From NCBI RefSeq assembly GCF_026420865.1, contig NZ_JAPCWC010000023.1, forward strand, positions 1 through 58,849: a stretch of DNA of 58,849 nt. Direction: 5' to 3'. This document shows, one piece after another, positions 1-11,901 of this stretch. The DNA is from Novosphingobium clariflavum (GTDB lineage: Bacteria > Pseudomonadota > Alphaproteobacteria > Sphingomonadales > Sphingomonadaceae). The translations under genes and the position numbers were made by a program. The notes under the pieces are model-generated. The model was not told the DNA's origin. It did not search any database and was given only the letters and a program-made list of their open reading frames with translations. The stretch's first letter is position 1, and the number at the start of each line of letters is the position of its first letter.

Positions 1-39
1 CCTCCAGGTCGCAACAGACAAGCCACATGGAGGACACAA

Positions 40-381
40 ATGCGTAAAGCACTGATCGCAGCCACTCTCGCCACCCTCACGGTTTCCACCGGCCTGCTGA
101 CCGAAGCCGCCGAAGCCCATGGGCGCGGTCGTGGTCGTGGCCCGGAATATCACCACACCGACAACGGTATCCGCTACTGGCGCGGCAATGACGGCCGTTA
201 CCGCTGCCGCAAGTCGAACGGCACCACCGGCCTGCTCGTCGGCGGCGTGGCCGGCGCATTGGTTGGCCGCGCCATCGACACCCGCGGCGACCGCGCCACC
301 GGCACGATCCTGGGCGCCGGCGCCGGCGCCCTGCTCGGCCGCGAGGTCGACCGTAACAACAGCCGCCCGCGCTGCCGCTGA
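40..381 (+). CDS. Glycine-zipper 2TM domain envelope protein
   Basis: A 113-residue exported protein. The N-terminus (MRKALIAATLATLTVSTGLL) reads as a signal peptide, probably cleaved near AEA-H. A short HGRGRGRG stretch follows. The C-terminal half (about residues 64-107) carries two Gly/Ala-rich segments, GLLVGGVAGALVGRAID and TILGAGAGALLGREVD, which form the paired glycine zipper of the Gly-zipper_2 family. Such proteins sit in or on the envelope; their role is poorly defined. A good Shine-Dalgarno (GGAGGA, 29-34) lies five nt before the ATG, and a strong intrinsic terminator follows the stop, so it is probably monocistronic. What lies upstream is outside the window. Confidence 0.85.
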   Translation: MRKALIAATLATLTVSTGLLTEAAEAHGRGRGRGPEYHHTDNGIRYWRGNDGRYRCRKSNGTTGLLVGGVAGALVGRAIDTRGDRATGTILGAGAGALLGREVDRNNSRPRCR

Positions 382-403
382 TCGCGGCCGGCACCGCCGG
401 ACA

Positions 404-440
404 GAAAAAGGCGCGCCGCTGCATGCGGCGCGCCTTTTTT
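404..440 (+). terminator. Rho-independent terminator after the glycine-zipper gene
   Basis: A perfect GC stem (GGCGCGCCGC with GCGGCGCGCC, loop TGCAT) is flanked by an A-run on the left and TTTTTT on the right. It lies 23 nt after the stop codon. The A-run could also let it work on the other strand. Confidence 0.85.
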
Positions 441-670
441 CGTGCCGGGCGCGGCCATGGCGAACAGCGGCGCCCCGCGCGCGCAACCGTGCGGGCCTCC
501 CGCGCCACCGGCCAATCTATCCGTCTGTGCATAGGGGCCTTTCATAAGCCGCCCGACTATGCTCCTATGCCGGCAATGGTCGCGCGAAGCCCCCTCCCCC
601 TCATGCTCCGGCAATCGCCCCTCCAGCGCCGTCCCGCCCGGGCCGATCGGGGGGCGGGAATTTCCCCTGA

Positions 671-693
671 ACCGTGTCAATTGTGTCAACCGC
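671..693 (+). promoter_or_regulatory. Tandem GTGTCAA motif upstream of the SDR gene
   Basis: Two GTGTCAA words, at 674-680 and 683-689, form a direct repeat with a 9-nt period directly upstream of the SDR start. A nearly identical tandem motif lies on the minus strand at 4979-4999, and the similarity extends a few bases on each side. Here no reading frame runs through the motif into a gene. It could be an operator or a dispersed short repeat; no known regulator is assigned. Confidence 0.4.
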
Positions 694-715
694 AAGGTGA
701 CAGGTGAGCGCAGGC

Positions 716-1471
716 ATGAGCGAACGGCCAACCATGCTCGTCACCGGCGGGGCCAAGCGGATCGGCGCGGCCATCGCCCGTGCCTATGGCGCTGCGGGCT
801 GGCACGTGGTGATCCACTATGGCCGCTCGCGCGCACAGGCGGAAGAACTGGCCCTCGAACTGTCCAGCGCCGAGATCGTCAGCTGCGAGCTGGATAGCTG
901 GGACGCTCCCCTGGCCATGGTCACGCAACTGGCTGAGCGACTGGCGGACTGGCGCGTGCTGGTGAACTGCGCCGGGATGTTCGACCTCGATACCGCGCAA
1001 AAACTCGATCCCGCGACATACGAAAAGGCGATGCGGGTGAATGCCGCCACCCCGGCGCGGCTGGCGCAGGCCTTCCTCGCCCAGTCACGCAGCCCGCATG
1101 GCCGCCGGGTGATCCACGTCACCGACCAGAAGCTGCTCAATCCCAATCCGGACTTCTTCTCCTACACGATGAGCAAGCACGCCCTTGCCGCGACGGTACC
1201 GATGCTCTCGATGGCGCGGGAGCGCGAGGAAGACCGGATCTACGCCCTTGCGCCGGGCGCCATCCTCGCCAGCCACGACCAGAGCGAGGCCGAAACGGAA
1301 ATTTCGCACCGCATGAACCTGCTCCACCGCAAGACCACTCCGGACGATGTCGCCGAAGCCGCGCTGTTCCTGGGCAGCGGCTGGCTGGCGAGCGGGGAGA
1401 CGCTATTTGTAGATTCAGGCCAGCACCTGCTCGCGCAGCCGCGCGACGTCCTGTTTCTCGCCCGGCAGTAG
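716..1471 (+). CDS. SDR family NAD(P)-dependent oxidoreductase
   Basis: A 251-residue short-chain dehydrogenase/reductase. The Rossmann cofactor motif TGGAKRIG lies near the N-terminus, NCAG follows at about residue 90, and the catalytic YxxxK occurs as YTMSK. The pattern TGGAKRIGAAIA with a late DSGQHL tail resembles pteridine/dihydrofolate reductase-type SDRs of the FolM kind, so a pterin substrate is possible but not proven. ATG 716 is preferred because AGGTGAG lies about 8 nt upstream. A GTG at 704 (MSAGMSERP) is in frame and also has AAGGT upstream. The cfa gene follows on the same strand after about 90 nt. Confidence 0.85.
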   Translation: MSERPTMLVTGGAKRIGAAIARAYGAAGWHVVIHYGRSRAQAEELALELSSAEIVSCELDSWDAPLAMVTQLAERLADWRVLVNCAGMFDLDTAQKLDPATYEKAMRVNAATPARLAQAFLAQSRSPHGRRVIHVTDQKLLNPNPDFFSYTMSKHALAATVPMLSMAREREEDRIYALAPGAILASHDQSEAETEISHRMNLLHRKTTPDDVAEAALFLGSGWLASGETLFVDSGQHLLAQPRDVLFLARQ

Positions 1472-1563
1472 GGAGAGAAGCTGCCGGATTTCTCGCCTTC
1501 GCTTGCGACCTTCGCACGTGAAACCCTCTTGTTCCGGGCCTTCGCGCCCTTCACAAACGGCTG

Positions 1564-2814
1564 ATGGCAATGGGAATTCTCGATCGCTTCCTCGAACGCG
1601 GCGTCCGCCAGGGCACGCTGGAACTCACCCGCCCGGACGGCAGCGTAAAGCGTGTCGGCACGGCGACCCCCGGCTTCCCGGATGTGCGCATCCGCTTCAC
1701 CGACAGCAAGGCCGAGCGCCAGATTCTCACCGACCCCCGCCTCGGCGCGGCGGAAGCCTACATGGATGGCAAGCTTGTCGTCGAAGGCGACGACATCATG
1801 GGGCTTGTCGAACTGCTGCGCGCCAATGCCAAGTGGGACAAGGGCGGCGAACTGCACGAACAGTCGGCACTGAAGAAAGTCACCGGCAAGCTCGTCACGC
1901 TGGTCGACGGCATCAACAAGGCGGCAAGCGCCAAGAAGAACATCGCCCACCACTACGACATCGGCAACGAGCTTTATAAGCTTTTCCTCGATATCGAGCA
2001 CATGCAATACTCCTGCGCCTACTGGCCCGATCCCGAAGGCATGACGCTGGAGCAGGCGCAGACCGCCAAGCTCGCGCATATCGCTGCCAAGCTGGCGCTC
2101 GAACCTGGCCAACGCGTGCTCGACATCGGCTGCGGCTGGGGCGGCATGGCGATCTACCTCGCCAGGCACGCGGATGTCTCGGTGCTCGGCATCACGCTCA
2201 GCGAGGAGCAGCTCGAACTTGCCCGCGAACGCGCCGAGCAGGCGGGCGTGGCGGACAAGTGCACGTTCCAGCTCGTCGATTACCGCGACCTTGCGGCGCG
2301 CGGAGAGAAGTTCGACCGTATCGTCTCGGTCGGCATGTTCGAGCACGTGGGCCAGGCGCAGTTCGCGCAGTTCTTCAAGGCCTGCGGTCAGCTTCTGCCC
2401 GATGACGGCGTGATGCTGCTTCACACCATCGGCCGCATGGGCGGGCCCGGCTCGACCGACGCCTTCACCCGCAAGTACATCTTCCCCGGCGGCTATATCC
2501 CTGCGCTCAGCGAGACAGTTGCGGCCAGCGAGAAGTTCCGCCTGATCGCCACCGACGTCGAGAACCTGCGCCTCCACTACGCCTTCACCTTGCGCGAATG
2601 GTACAAGCGCTGCGTCGCCAACAAGGCGGCCATCATCGCGATGATGGACGAGCGGTTCTACCGCATGTGGATCTTCTACCTCGCCGGCGCCACCGCTGCC
2701 TTCGAAAGCGGCAGCATGTGCAACTACCAGATCCAGTATGCCCGGACCCGCAAGACACTGCCGTTCACGCGCGACTACATGGCGGCAGCCGAAGGCGCGC
2801 TGCTCGGCGCATAG
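1564..2814 (+). CDS. cfa: Cyclopropane-fatty-acyl-phospholipid synthase
   Basis: A 416-residue SAM-dependent methyltransferase of the CFA synthase family, which converts cis double bonds of membrane phospholipid acyl chains to cyclopropane rings. Residues 1-115 form the N-terminal domain that contains MDGKLVVEGDD. HHYDIGNELYKLFLD and YSCAYW are family landmarks. The SAM site VLDIGCGWGGMA lies at about residues 181-192, followed by VGMFEHVG. The length is usual for the family. The start is uncertain: ATG 1564 and ATG 1570 (MGILDRF) are both possible and neither has a clear Shine-Dalgarno. No terminator was seen before argG. Confidence 0.93.
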   Translation: MAMGILDRFLERGVRQGTLELTRPDGSVKRVGTATPGFPDVRIRFTDSKAERQILTDPRLGAAEAYMDGKLVVEGDDIMGLVELLRANAKWDKGGELHEQSALKKVTGKLVTLVDGINKAASAKKNIAHHYDIGNELYKLFLDIEHMQYSCAYWPDPEGMTLEQAQTAKLAHIAAKLALEPGQRVLDIGCGWGGMAIYLARHADVSVLGITLSEEQLELARERAEQAGVADKCTFQLVDYRDLAARGEKFDRIVSVGMFEHVGQAQFAQFFKACGQLLPDDGVMLLHTIGRMGGPGSTDAFTRKYIFPGGYIPALSETVAASEKFRLIATDVENLRLHYAFTLREWYKRCVANKAAIIAMMDERFYRMWIFYLAGATAAFESGSMCNYQIQYARTRKTLPFTRDYMAAAEGALLGA

Positions 2815-2903
2815 ACCCATACCTTTCCTTCATTGCGCAAGGGGGCGCGTGCTGTTAGGCGCGCGTCCCGAATCCAATGCCCATTCCTGCGGAGCCCGCG
2901 CCC

Positions 2904-4124
<1,221 letters not shown>

Positions 4125-4175
4125 ATACCCCCGGATTCGGCCTTCCGAATCCTTTCAACGTCTTAACGACATCCG

Positions 4176-4209
4176 GCGGCCCGTTGCCAAAGTGCGACGG
4201 GCCGCTTTT
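4176..4209 (+). terminator. Rho-independent terminator after argG
   Basis: A 9-bp perfect stem (GCGGCCCGT with ACGGGCCGC) and a 12-nt loop are followed by TTTT. It lies about 50 nt after the argG stop and before the RlpA gene. Confidence 0.75.
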
Positions 4210-4254
4210 GCATGGGTGCCCATCACGGCGAACTGCCTGTAGGAGTCCCTGCCT

Positions 4255-4824
4255 ATGACGGGGAAGCAAAACCAACCGCCTAAGGCTCTCGCAAAGCGCA
4301 TCGGCTTCGCTCTGGCGACCGCGGCGCTCATCGCAGCTCCAGCCTCTTCGGCCATCGCCGAGGGCCGGCTGGTCTCGCTGCCCGGCGCCGAGCCGGTTGC
4401 GGCCATCAAGGCGCCGACCGCCATGGTCGCTCCCGCCGCGCTGGCACCGGTCCAGACCGCCCTGCCCGCAGCCGCCCCGCTCAATCCGCTCGCCGATGCT
4501 GCCGAGCCCGACGAACAGGCGTTCGAGACCATCGGTTCGGGCATGGCCAGCTTCTACGGCCGCGAGCTTGCGGGCAACCGCACCGCCAGCGGCGAACGCT
4601 TCGACCCGACCCGCCTCACCGCCGCGCACCGCACCCTGCCGCTCGGCTCGCAGGTCCGCGTCACCAATCCCGCCAACGGCCAATCGGTGATCGTCACCGT
4701 GAACGACCGCGGTCCGTTCCACTCGAACCGCCTGATCGACCTCAGCAAGGCCGCTGCCGACAAGATCGGCATCTCGCGCGCCGGCTCCGGCAAGGTCGAA
4801 ATCGCCGTCCGCGACGACGACTGA
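4255..4824 (+). CDS. rlpA: Septal ring lytic transglycosylase RlpA family protein
   Basis: A 189-residue secreted protein. A signal peptide (RIGFALATAALIAAPASSAIAEG) is followed by an Ala/Pro-rich linker to about residue 90 and then a double-psi beta-barrel domain of the RlpA type. Visible family residues include MASFYGRELAGNRTASGERF, LTAAHRTLPLGSQVRVTN, VTVNDRGPF and RLIDLSKAAA. RlpA proteins cleave denuded peptidoglycan glycan strands at septa. There is no SPOR domain and no lipobox, so this form is probably periplasmic. A second RlpA-type protein lies at 18249-18842. An opposite-strand open frame runs through this gene without stops and is judged a shadow. Confidence 0.88.
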   Translation: MTGKQNQPPKALAKRIGFALATAALIAAPASSAIAEGRLVSLPGAEPVAAIKAPTAMVAPAALAPVQTALPAAAPLNPLADAAEPDEQAFETIGSGMASFYGRELAGNRTASGERFDPTRLTAAHRTLPLGSQVRVTNPANGQSVIVTVNDRGPFHSNRLIDLSKAAADKIGISRAGSGKVEIAVRDDD

Positions 4825-4903
4825 TCCGCTGCTCTGCCTGATCTGAAAAGAGGTTAGGCCGACGCGGTAACGGAGGGGGGTGGGGGAAGCACCGCGCCGG
4901 CCT

Positions 4904-6117
4904 TCACCCATAGAAACACCGCCAGCACCATGGAGTTCCCGGCCGCCGAAATTTTTTCGCGCGCCCGCCGCGCCGTGCGGTTGACACAGTTGACACGGTC
5001 CAGCGCAAAACCGTCCAGCCCCGCCTTGGGCTCCGTTTCGGCCCCCGTTTTGCGCCCCACGCGCCGACTTGAACTCCATCGGCGCCCAGTCCCCGGCCAG
5101 CACCCCGTCCACGCACGCCACCGCCCGGCCCTGCCACGCATCCCACTCGCCCGCCGCCGCCGAGCGGCACGCCGCCAGATCGAGCGCCGGGCCCTCGCCG
5201 ATCTCGCCGCCGACCGACTCCCCGGCATCCACCGCATCGAGCCAGGCCTCACGCTCGGCCATCGCCATCGCCGCGCCCAATTCCGCCACATAGCGCGATC
5301 GCTCCGCCGGTAGCGCCGCGCCTTCATCCTCGCCGTCCAGCAGAGCCAGCTCCTCCGGCACCGCGCCCGCCACCCGCGCCAGCACCTCGTCGAACCGCTG
5401 GGCGTGAGCGCCCGCCTCGGTCTCCTCCGCCGCCCGGTCGAGCCGCGCCAGATGCGCCAAGAGCAGCCGCGCATCGAACCGCCGCCGCACCGCCACCTGC
5501 TCGCCGTGATAGAACACGGCCTCCTCCACCCCATCGAGCGCCCGCGTCGCCAACACTTCCTCGACATGCCGCCGCGCCAGCACCAGCGCCGCATCCCACC
5601 CCTGCGCGAAAAGCCCATCCCGCCGCCGCAGCACATAAGCCGACTGCCGGCTCATCCCGACCGCCGCCGCCGCCGAGCGCACGTCGCCCCGCTCAGCCAG
5701 CCGGTGCAGAAACCGAACCTTCCGCTCCGCCGTCCAGGAATTGTGAGAGCCCTCCCCGGCACGGGGAGGGGGAGCATCCGCTCGATGGTGGAGGGGACTC
5801 GCGACCTCGCCGAACGCCAGATCGGCAGAACAGGAAGAACCAGAGAAAATGCGAGGGCCATCGCCCTCGCGCTCCCCAACCCTTCCCGCCGCGCCCGATG
5901 GCCCCGAAGCGCCCTGCCCGCGAGCAAGCCCCTCACCCAGCCCATCCCCGTCGCCCCACCGACCCGAAGGGCAATGCGCCGCATCAAAGCCGCAATCGCT
6001 CTCGACGAGGCGCCGGGCTCGCGCAAAGGACTCCCCCGGCAACCCGATATCGCGAGACGCCGGAATCCACCCCCGCCCGGCAGCGGTGGAATAGGAAGAG
6101 TGTGAAGGGTCGGACAT
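4904..6117 (-). CDS. HTH-containing protein of unknown function (terminase small-subunit-like), C-terminus unresolved
   Basis: The minus frame that begins at ATG 6117 (MSDPSHSSYS) encodes a protein whose convincing part spans roughly 5070-5735. It has a helix-turn-helix segment (DVRSAAAAVGMSRQSAYVLR), an alpha-helical Arg/Ala-rich stretch and FYHGEQVAVRRRFDARLL. The layout recalls short HTH proteins of sphingomonads loosely similar to phage terminase small subunits; this is a family-level impression only. The first 120 or so residues look non-conserved and include a palindromic CCCTCCCC/GGGGAGGG repeat. The frame has no stop until 4072, running antisense through rlpA. I therefore place the end near stops in the two other frames (4904 and 4854). 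A frameshift after PMEFKS at about 5070 is likely. The tandem GTGTCAA motif falls in the 3' part. Confidence 0.45.
4979..4999 (-). repeat. Second copy of the tandem GTGTCAA motif
   Basis: Read on the minus strand this is ACCGTGTCAACTGTGTCAAC plus C, differing at one central base from the copy at 671-693. Flanking similarity (CTGR before, CGCAMGG after) extends it to about 30 nt. It lies in the 3' part of the HTH gene. Confidence 0.6.
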
Positions 6118-6239
6118 GGGTTCACCCCCAGGACTGGAGCCAAAGCCCCGACGCCGCCGCGCCGGGGTGAACCGGATCATTTATTGCATGTGGGGAGGTG
6201 TAGGAAAGGGGCCGGACGCATGGTTGCCACGGCCAGATT

Positions 6240-6345
6240 TAGAGCGTTTTCCGATCTGGTTGAATCAGATCGGGCTCTCCAGATTCTTTGTTTTCCGCGT
6301 TTTTCCGAGAGACTGCGTGCTCCACGCCGTTCGAAAAACGCTCTA
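6240..6345. repeat. Dispersed 104-nt palindromic element, copy 1
   Basis: The ends are imperfect inverted repeats, GAGCGTTTTCCGA and TCGAAAAACGCTC, each bordered by TA. Inside is a near-palindrome (CCGATCTG, AATCAGATCGGG) and a T-rich core TTCTTTGTTTTCCGCG. Copies of the same element occur at 14566-14671 and 25923-26042. The TA borders and small size suggest a non-autonomous MITE-type element. No gene lies in it. Confidence 0.75.
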
Positions 6346-6407
6346 GAACTGCCGATCAGACTGCACCGAACCACCCGCTCCGGGCTCTTGCCAATCGGCC
6401 CACTCCG

Positions 6408-6635
6408 TCATTCCAGCGGCAGCAAGATGTGCGGCGCTCCTGCGAAAAATATCCAGATAGCCGCAGCGATCACGCTCCACAGCAGCAGACTGCCCGCCAC
6501 ACAGGCCAGGAACGCCACAACATCGCCCTTGTCGCTGCGCCCTCCACCGCGACAACGCTCCCCCAAGCCATCGCCACCCGATCGTCCGCGATCAAACATC
6601 AGAACATTGGCTGCACCAGCGTCATAAAGCGACAT
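6408..6635 (-). CDS. Small single-pass membrane protein, unknown function
   Basis: A 75-residue ORF. The first 37 residues are polar and Gly/Arg-rich, followed by one long hydrophobic segment (VVAFLACVAGSLLLWSVIAA and onwards, about residues 39-66) and a short tail, HILLPLE. AAGGGGGG lies about 8 nt upstream of the ATG. There is no recognisable family. It sits in a lower-GC patch between the dispersed repeat and the winged-helix regulator gene, which is divergent from it. The existence of the gene rests on the hydrophobic pattern and the ribosome binding site only. Confidence 0.5.
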   Translation of the reverse strand: MSLYDAGAANVLMFDRGRSGGDGLGERCRGGGRSDKGDVVAFLACVAGSLLLWSVIAAAIWIFFAGAPHILLPLE

Positions 6636-6848
6636 GCGCGCCCCCCTTGCACATACATTGCCTTGGCTGCGCTTCTATCCCACCACAAAATCACGCGTGA
6701 ATTAACTAACTGCAATGGAGGATATCCGGCGACTATTGAACACTTACGGCGTCAGCGGTTAACTCTTTGTAGCTTTGAACGATGGCGTTTGGCGCGGAGG
6801 AACGAATCATCCATTTTCGTCCAATGACAAATGACGGGATGAGAACAA

Positions 6849-7322
6849 ATGGATTTGACCAACTCAAAGACCATGGATCTATTGAGGGAAGTTGATCGCC
6901 TTGGGCCGCTCCTGGAAAAGATAACGGCCCATATAGAAACGGTACTGACCGGACATAATGCGGATGCCAGCGCCAGAATCGACGACAAAAGACTGACGCA
7001 AATTGCCACCCTGCTTTATCGGGCGAGAAGAAAGCGCGCCGAATTCCTCCCCATTGATCTGCTTGGCGAACCTGCATGGGACTTGATGCTGGACCTCTTT
7101 TCACACCATCATTCAGGCAAAAACATCAGCATCACATCCGCGACCATCGCATCTGCAGTCTCCCCGACCACCGGACTGCGCTGGATATCGCTTCTCGAAG
7201 GCCGGAAATGGATCGAACGCTTCGATGATCCTTCGGACAAACGCCGCTCGTTCATCCGGCTCACTGACAATGGTTACAACGCGATAGCCAATTGCCTGCG
7301 CATCTACGCTGAAACTCTTTGA
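6849..7322 (+). CDS. MarR-like winged-helix transcriptional regulator
   Basis: A 157-residue cytoplasmic protein. The N-terminal 50 residues are helical. From about residue 62, RRKRAEFLPIDLLGEPAWDLMLDLF begins a winged-helix domain. SITSATIASAVSPTTGLRWISLLEGRKWIER is the putative recognition region, and DDPSDKRRSFIRLTDNGYNAI is the wing and the helix after it, as in MarR proteins. It probably binds DNA as a dimer; target and ligand are unknown. GATGAG upstream of the ATG is a weak Shine-Dalgarno. Codon use is less GC-biased than in neighbouring genes, consistent with an accessory origin. Confidence 0.75.
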   Translation: MDLTNSKTMDLLREVDRLGPLLEKITAHIETVLTGHNADASARIDDKRLTQIATLLYRARRKRAEFLPIDLLGEPAWDLMLDLFSHHHSGKNISITSATIASAVSPTTGLRWISLLEGRKWIERFDDPSDKRRSFIRLTDNGYNAIANCLRIYAETL

Positions 7323-7420
7323 CAGAAAACTACTTGCCGCAATCGGGTCGCAAAGATTGCATTTCTTGTCATGACGAGGATCAAATGCTAATTCTACGTA
7401 GAATTACGCAGGAGGCGTCG

Positions 7421-7597
7421 ATGGTCGATCAAGAAACTGCGACGGAACTGCAGCAGATCGTAGCGGAACTCACAACGCTCCTCGCGCGCCTTGACGCCTG
7501 CGGCCAGCATGTCCCGGCCGTCCACCTCCAGATGACAATCGACGCCATCCGATCGAACGGCAAGTTCGACGAGCCGGAATTCGCACCGGCATCCTGA
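7421..7597 (+). CDS. Small hypothetical protein downstream of the MarR-like gene
   Basis: A 58-residue protein (MVDQETATELQQIVAELTTL), mostly helical and acidic, with LARLDACGQHVPAVHLQMTIDAI in the middle. No family was recognised. The start at 7421 is chosen because AGGAGG lies about 6 nt upstream. In-frame upstream starts exist (TTG 7319, ATG 7385) but would add residues without protein-like character. It follows the MarR-like gene by about 100 nt on the same strand and could be co-transcribed with it. Confidence 0.6.
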   Translation: MVDQETATELQQIVAELTTLLARLDACGQHVPAVHLQMTIDAIRSNGKFDEPEFAPAS

Positions 7598-7731
7598 TCG
7601 GCACCAGCAACACGCGAGACTCCCGCACACGCCGGAAACCCCCTAAGGCCCGCGAACCTCGCCAAACTTGTTCTTGATCAACCTGTCCTCTGACGTGCTT
7701 CGCGTAATCCCCGCGTTGCAGGAACGAGCCG

Positions 7732-7920
7732 CTACCAGTTCGCGCCGGTCTTCGCGATTTGATCCAACAGGGCCTGTTTGGAAGGCGTGCGATCCACCGC
7801 GGCATTGCGCGGCAAGTGAGAAATTTTCGCCGCTTTGCGGCGCGCGGCAAGGCGCGCGCCAAGTTCGGCCATATCCATGACCGTCTCGTCCAGTTCAGTC
7901 GATGATGTCTTCAACGCCAT
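7732..7920 (-). CDS. Small hypothetical protein, possible partner of the nucleotidyltransferase
   Basis: A 62-residue basic protein. An N-terminal acidic stretch (STELDETVMDMAELG) is followed by ARLAARRKAAKI and a C-terminal SKQALLDQIAKTGANW. ATG 7920 overlaps the restored end of the frameshifted nucleotidyltransferase gene by 26 nt, so the two were probably one operon. Nucleotidyltransferase toxins usually pair with a small antitoxin encoded next to them. The pairing here is inference from position, not from a recognised antitoxin family. An upstream in-frame start at 7974 would lengthen the overlap and is less likely. Confidence 0.5.
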   Translation of the reverse strand: MALKTSSTELDETVMDMAELGARLAARRKAAKISHLPRNAAVDRTPSKQALLDQIAKTGANW

Positions 7921-8465
7921 AATCGCCCATGCTTTCCTCGCGGATGCGGCGTTCAAGATAATCCAGATCCGCATCGGGGTGAAGGGATAGCAGTATCCGC
8001 GCCTGATCGATGCGGTCCGGCGCGCTGCGCGAGGCGAACTGGCCCATGCGGTCTGCGAAGGTCTTCAACGCAAATCACACGAAACAGTGCGGCTTCACCG
8101 ATAGGACGGATCAAGCGCAAACGGGCGGGCTCGATGTTGCCATCCATTGGCACTTCAGCAACGACCTCGAAACCGAGGCGCAATTCCGGGTGAATCCAGC
8201 CTTTGAGCATGGCACCGGCGCCACTCGGACGAACGAGGCCAGCCCGCTTCATCTCCTCTTCAAGTTCGGACTGACGGGTGGTGCAGATATCAAAGTCGCC
8301 GGTAGTGACAGCGCTGAGTGACCAGAACTCAGCAGCCGCTCCGCCCACGAGAATGGGGCGCTGCAGGCCGCGCCCGTACATGGCCTCGCTGACGCGCGCG
8401 AAAAGCTGGAGGGCGGCGACGAACTCGGGTCGGTAGCCGGAGTTGGCGTCGCCCTTCTCGCTCAC
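7895..8465 (-). pseudogene. Nucleotidyltransferase-like gene (AbiEii-like), frameshifted
   Basis: The frame opened by GTG 8465 gives a protein with LVGGAAAEFWSLSAVTTGDFDI, the nucleotide-binding GG...DxD pattern of minimal and AbiEii-type nucleotidyltransferases. After ICVEDL (about 8058) that frame turns into low-quality sequence. Shifting frame at about 8057 restores ADRMGQFASRSAPDRIDQAR and ILLSLHPDADLDYLERRIRE, which end at a TGA at 7895-7897. Family members typically read EDLIADRM here, so a net loss of two bases (or gain of one) is the simplest explanation. The start is weak: GTG 8465 has no clear Shine-Dalgarno and lies 10 nt after the uvrA stop. Loss of function is inferred; a sequencing error is possible. 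Confidence 0.7.
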
Positions 8466-8475
8466 TTGGCCACGC

Positions 8476-11382
<2,907 letters not shown>

Positions 11383-11393
11383 GGGGGCGGTAT

Positions 11394-11408
11394 GTTCCAG
11401 ATTTGTTC
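11394..11408 (-). promoter_or_regulatory. LexA (SOS) box of uvrA
   Basis: GTTC-CAGATTT-GTTC is an exact match to the alphaproteobacterial LexA operator GTTC-N7-GTTC (written on the + strand). It lies 12 nt upstream of the uvrA ATG. Confidence 0.8.
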
Positions 11409-11538
11409 GCGACACGCAAGCCATGCCGCAGCATGGACCGGTCCGGCGTCATTTGGGAACGCGCCTGAGGAAATCAACGCATGCCCCACCCCGCCTCACA
11501 GCGCCTGCAGATTTATCGCCACGCCATTCGTCGGCGAT

Positions 11539-11745
11539 TCAATGCACTCCATCGAAGCGCCGATGCCGTTTGCCGATCAGGGGGTTTGCGGACTTGAAAG
11601 CGTCATCGTCAGGAGTAATAGAGTCCCTGCCCGAATAGAGTATCGACTCACCCTTTGCCGTGTTTTCTGCCTCGTTGAAATAAGTAAAGGCAGCATAACA
11701 ATCGCTTGGCCAGGATCGTCGCAACACGGGCGAACAGCAGTCCAT
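11539..11745 (-). CDS. Possible small hypothetical protein upstream of uvrA
   Basis: A 68-residue ORF (MDCCSPVLRRSWPSDCYAAF) with a plausible Shine-Dalgarno (GGAAGG about 7 nt before the ATG) and varied, less GC-biased codons. The content (AAFTYFNEAENTAKGESILYS) looks protein-like, with aromatic and acidic residues and few Arg/Pro runs. There is no family match. It lies in the otherwise empty 520-nt gap between uvrA and the UrcA gene, in the same direction as uvrA. The rest of that gap holds the LexA box and the promoter region of the UrcA gene. Confidence 0.35.
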   Translation of the reverse strand: MDCCSPVLRRSWPSDCYAAFTYFNEAENTAKGESILYSGRDSITPDDDAFKSANPLIGKRHRRFDGVH

Positions 11746-11901
11746 GCAGTACCTTCCGGCGAGCCATCGAGCCGGCGGAACAAGCATCTGCACAACTTTG
11801 CCTTTTTCGGAATTCGTCCGGGCCGCAGGCAGCTTTCAGGTTCGCGCAGCAGGGAGGCTGCGGGGATGATGGATGCTGCACTCTCAGGAGGAGTACCCAA
11901 G

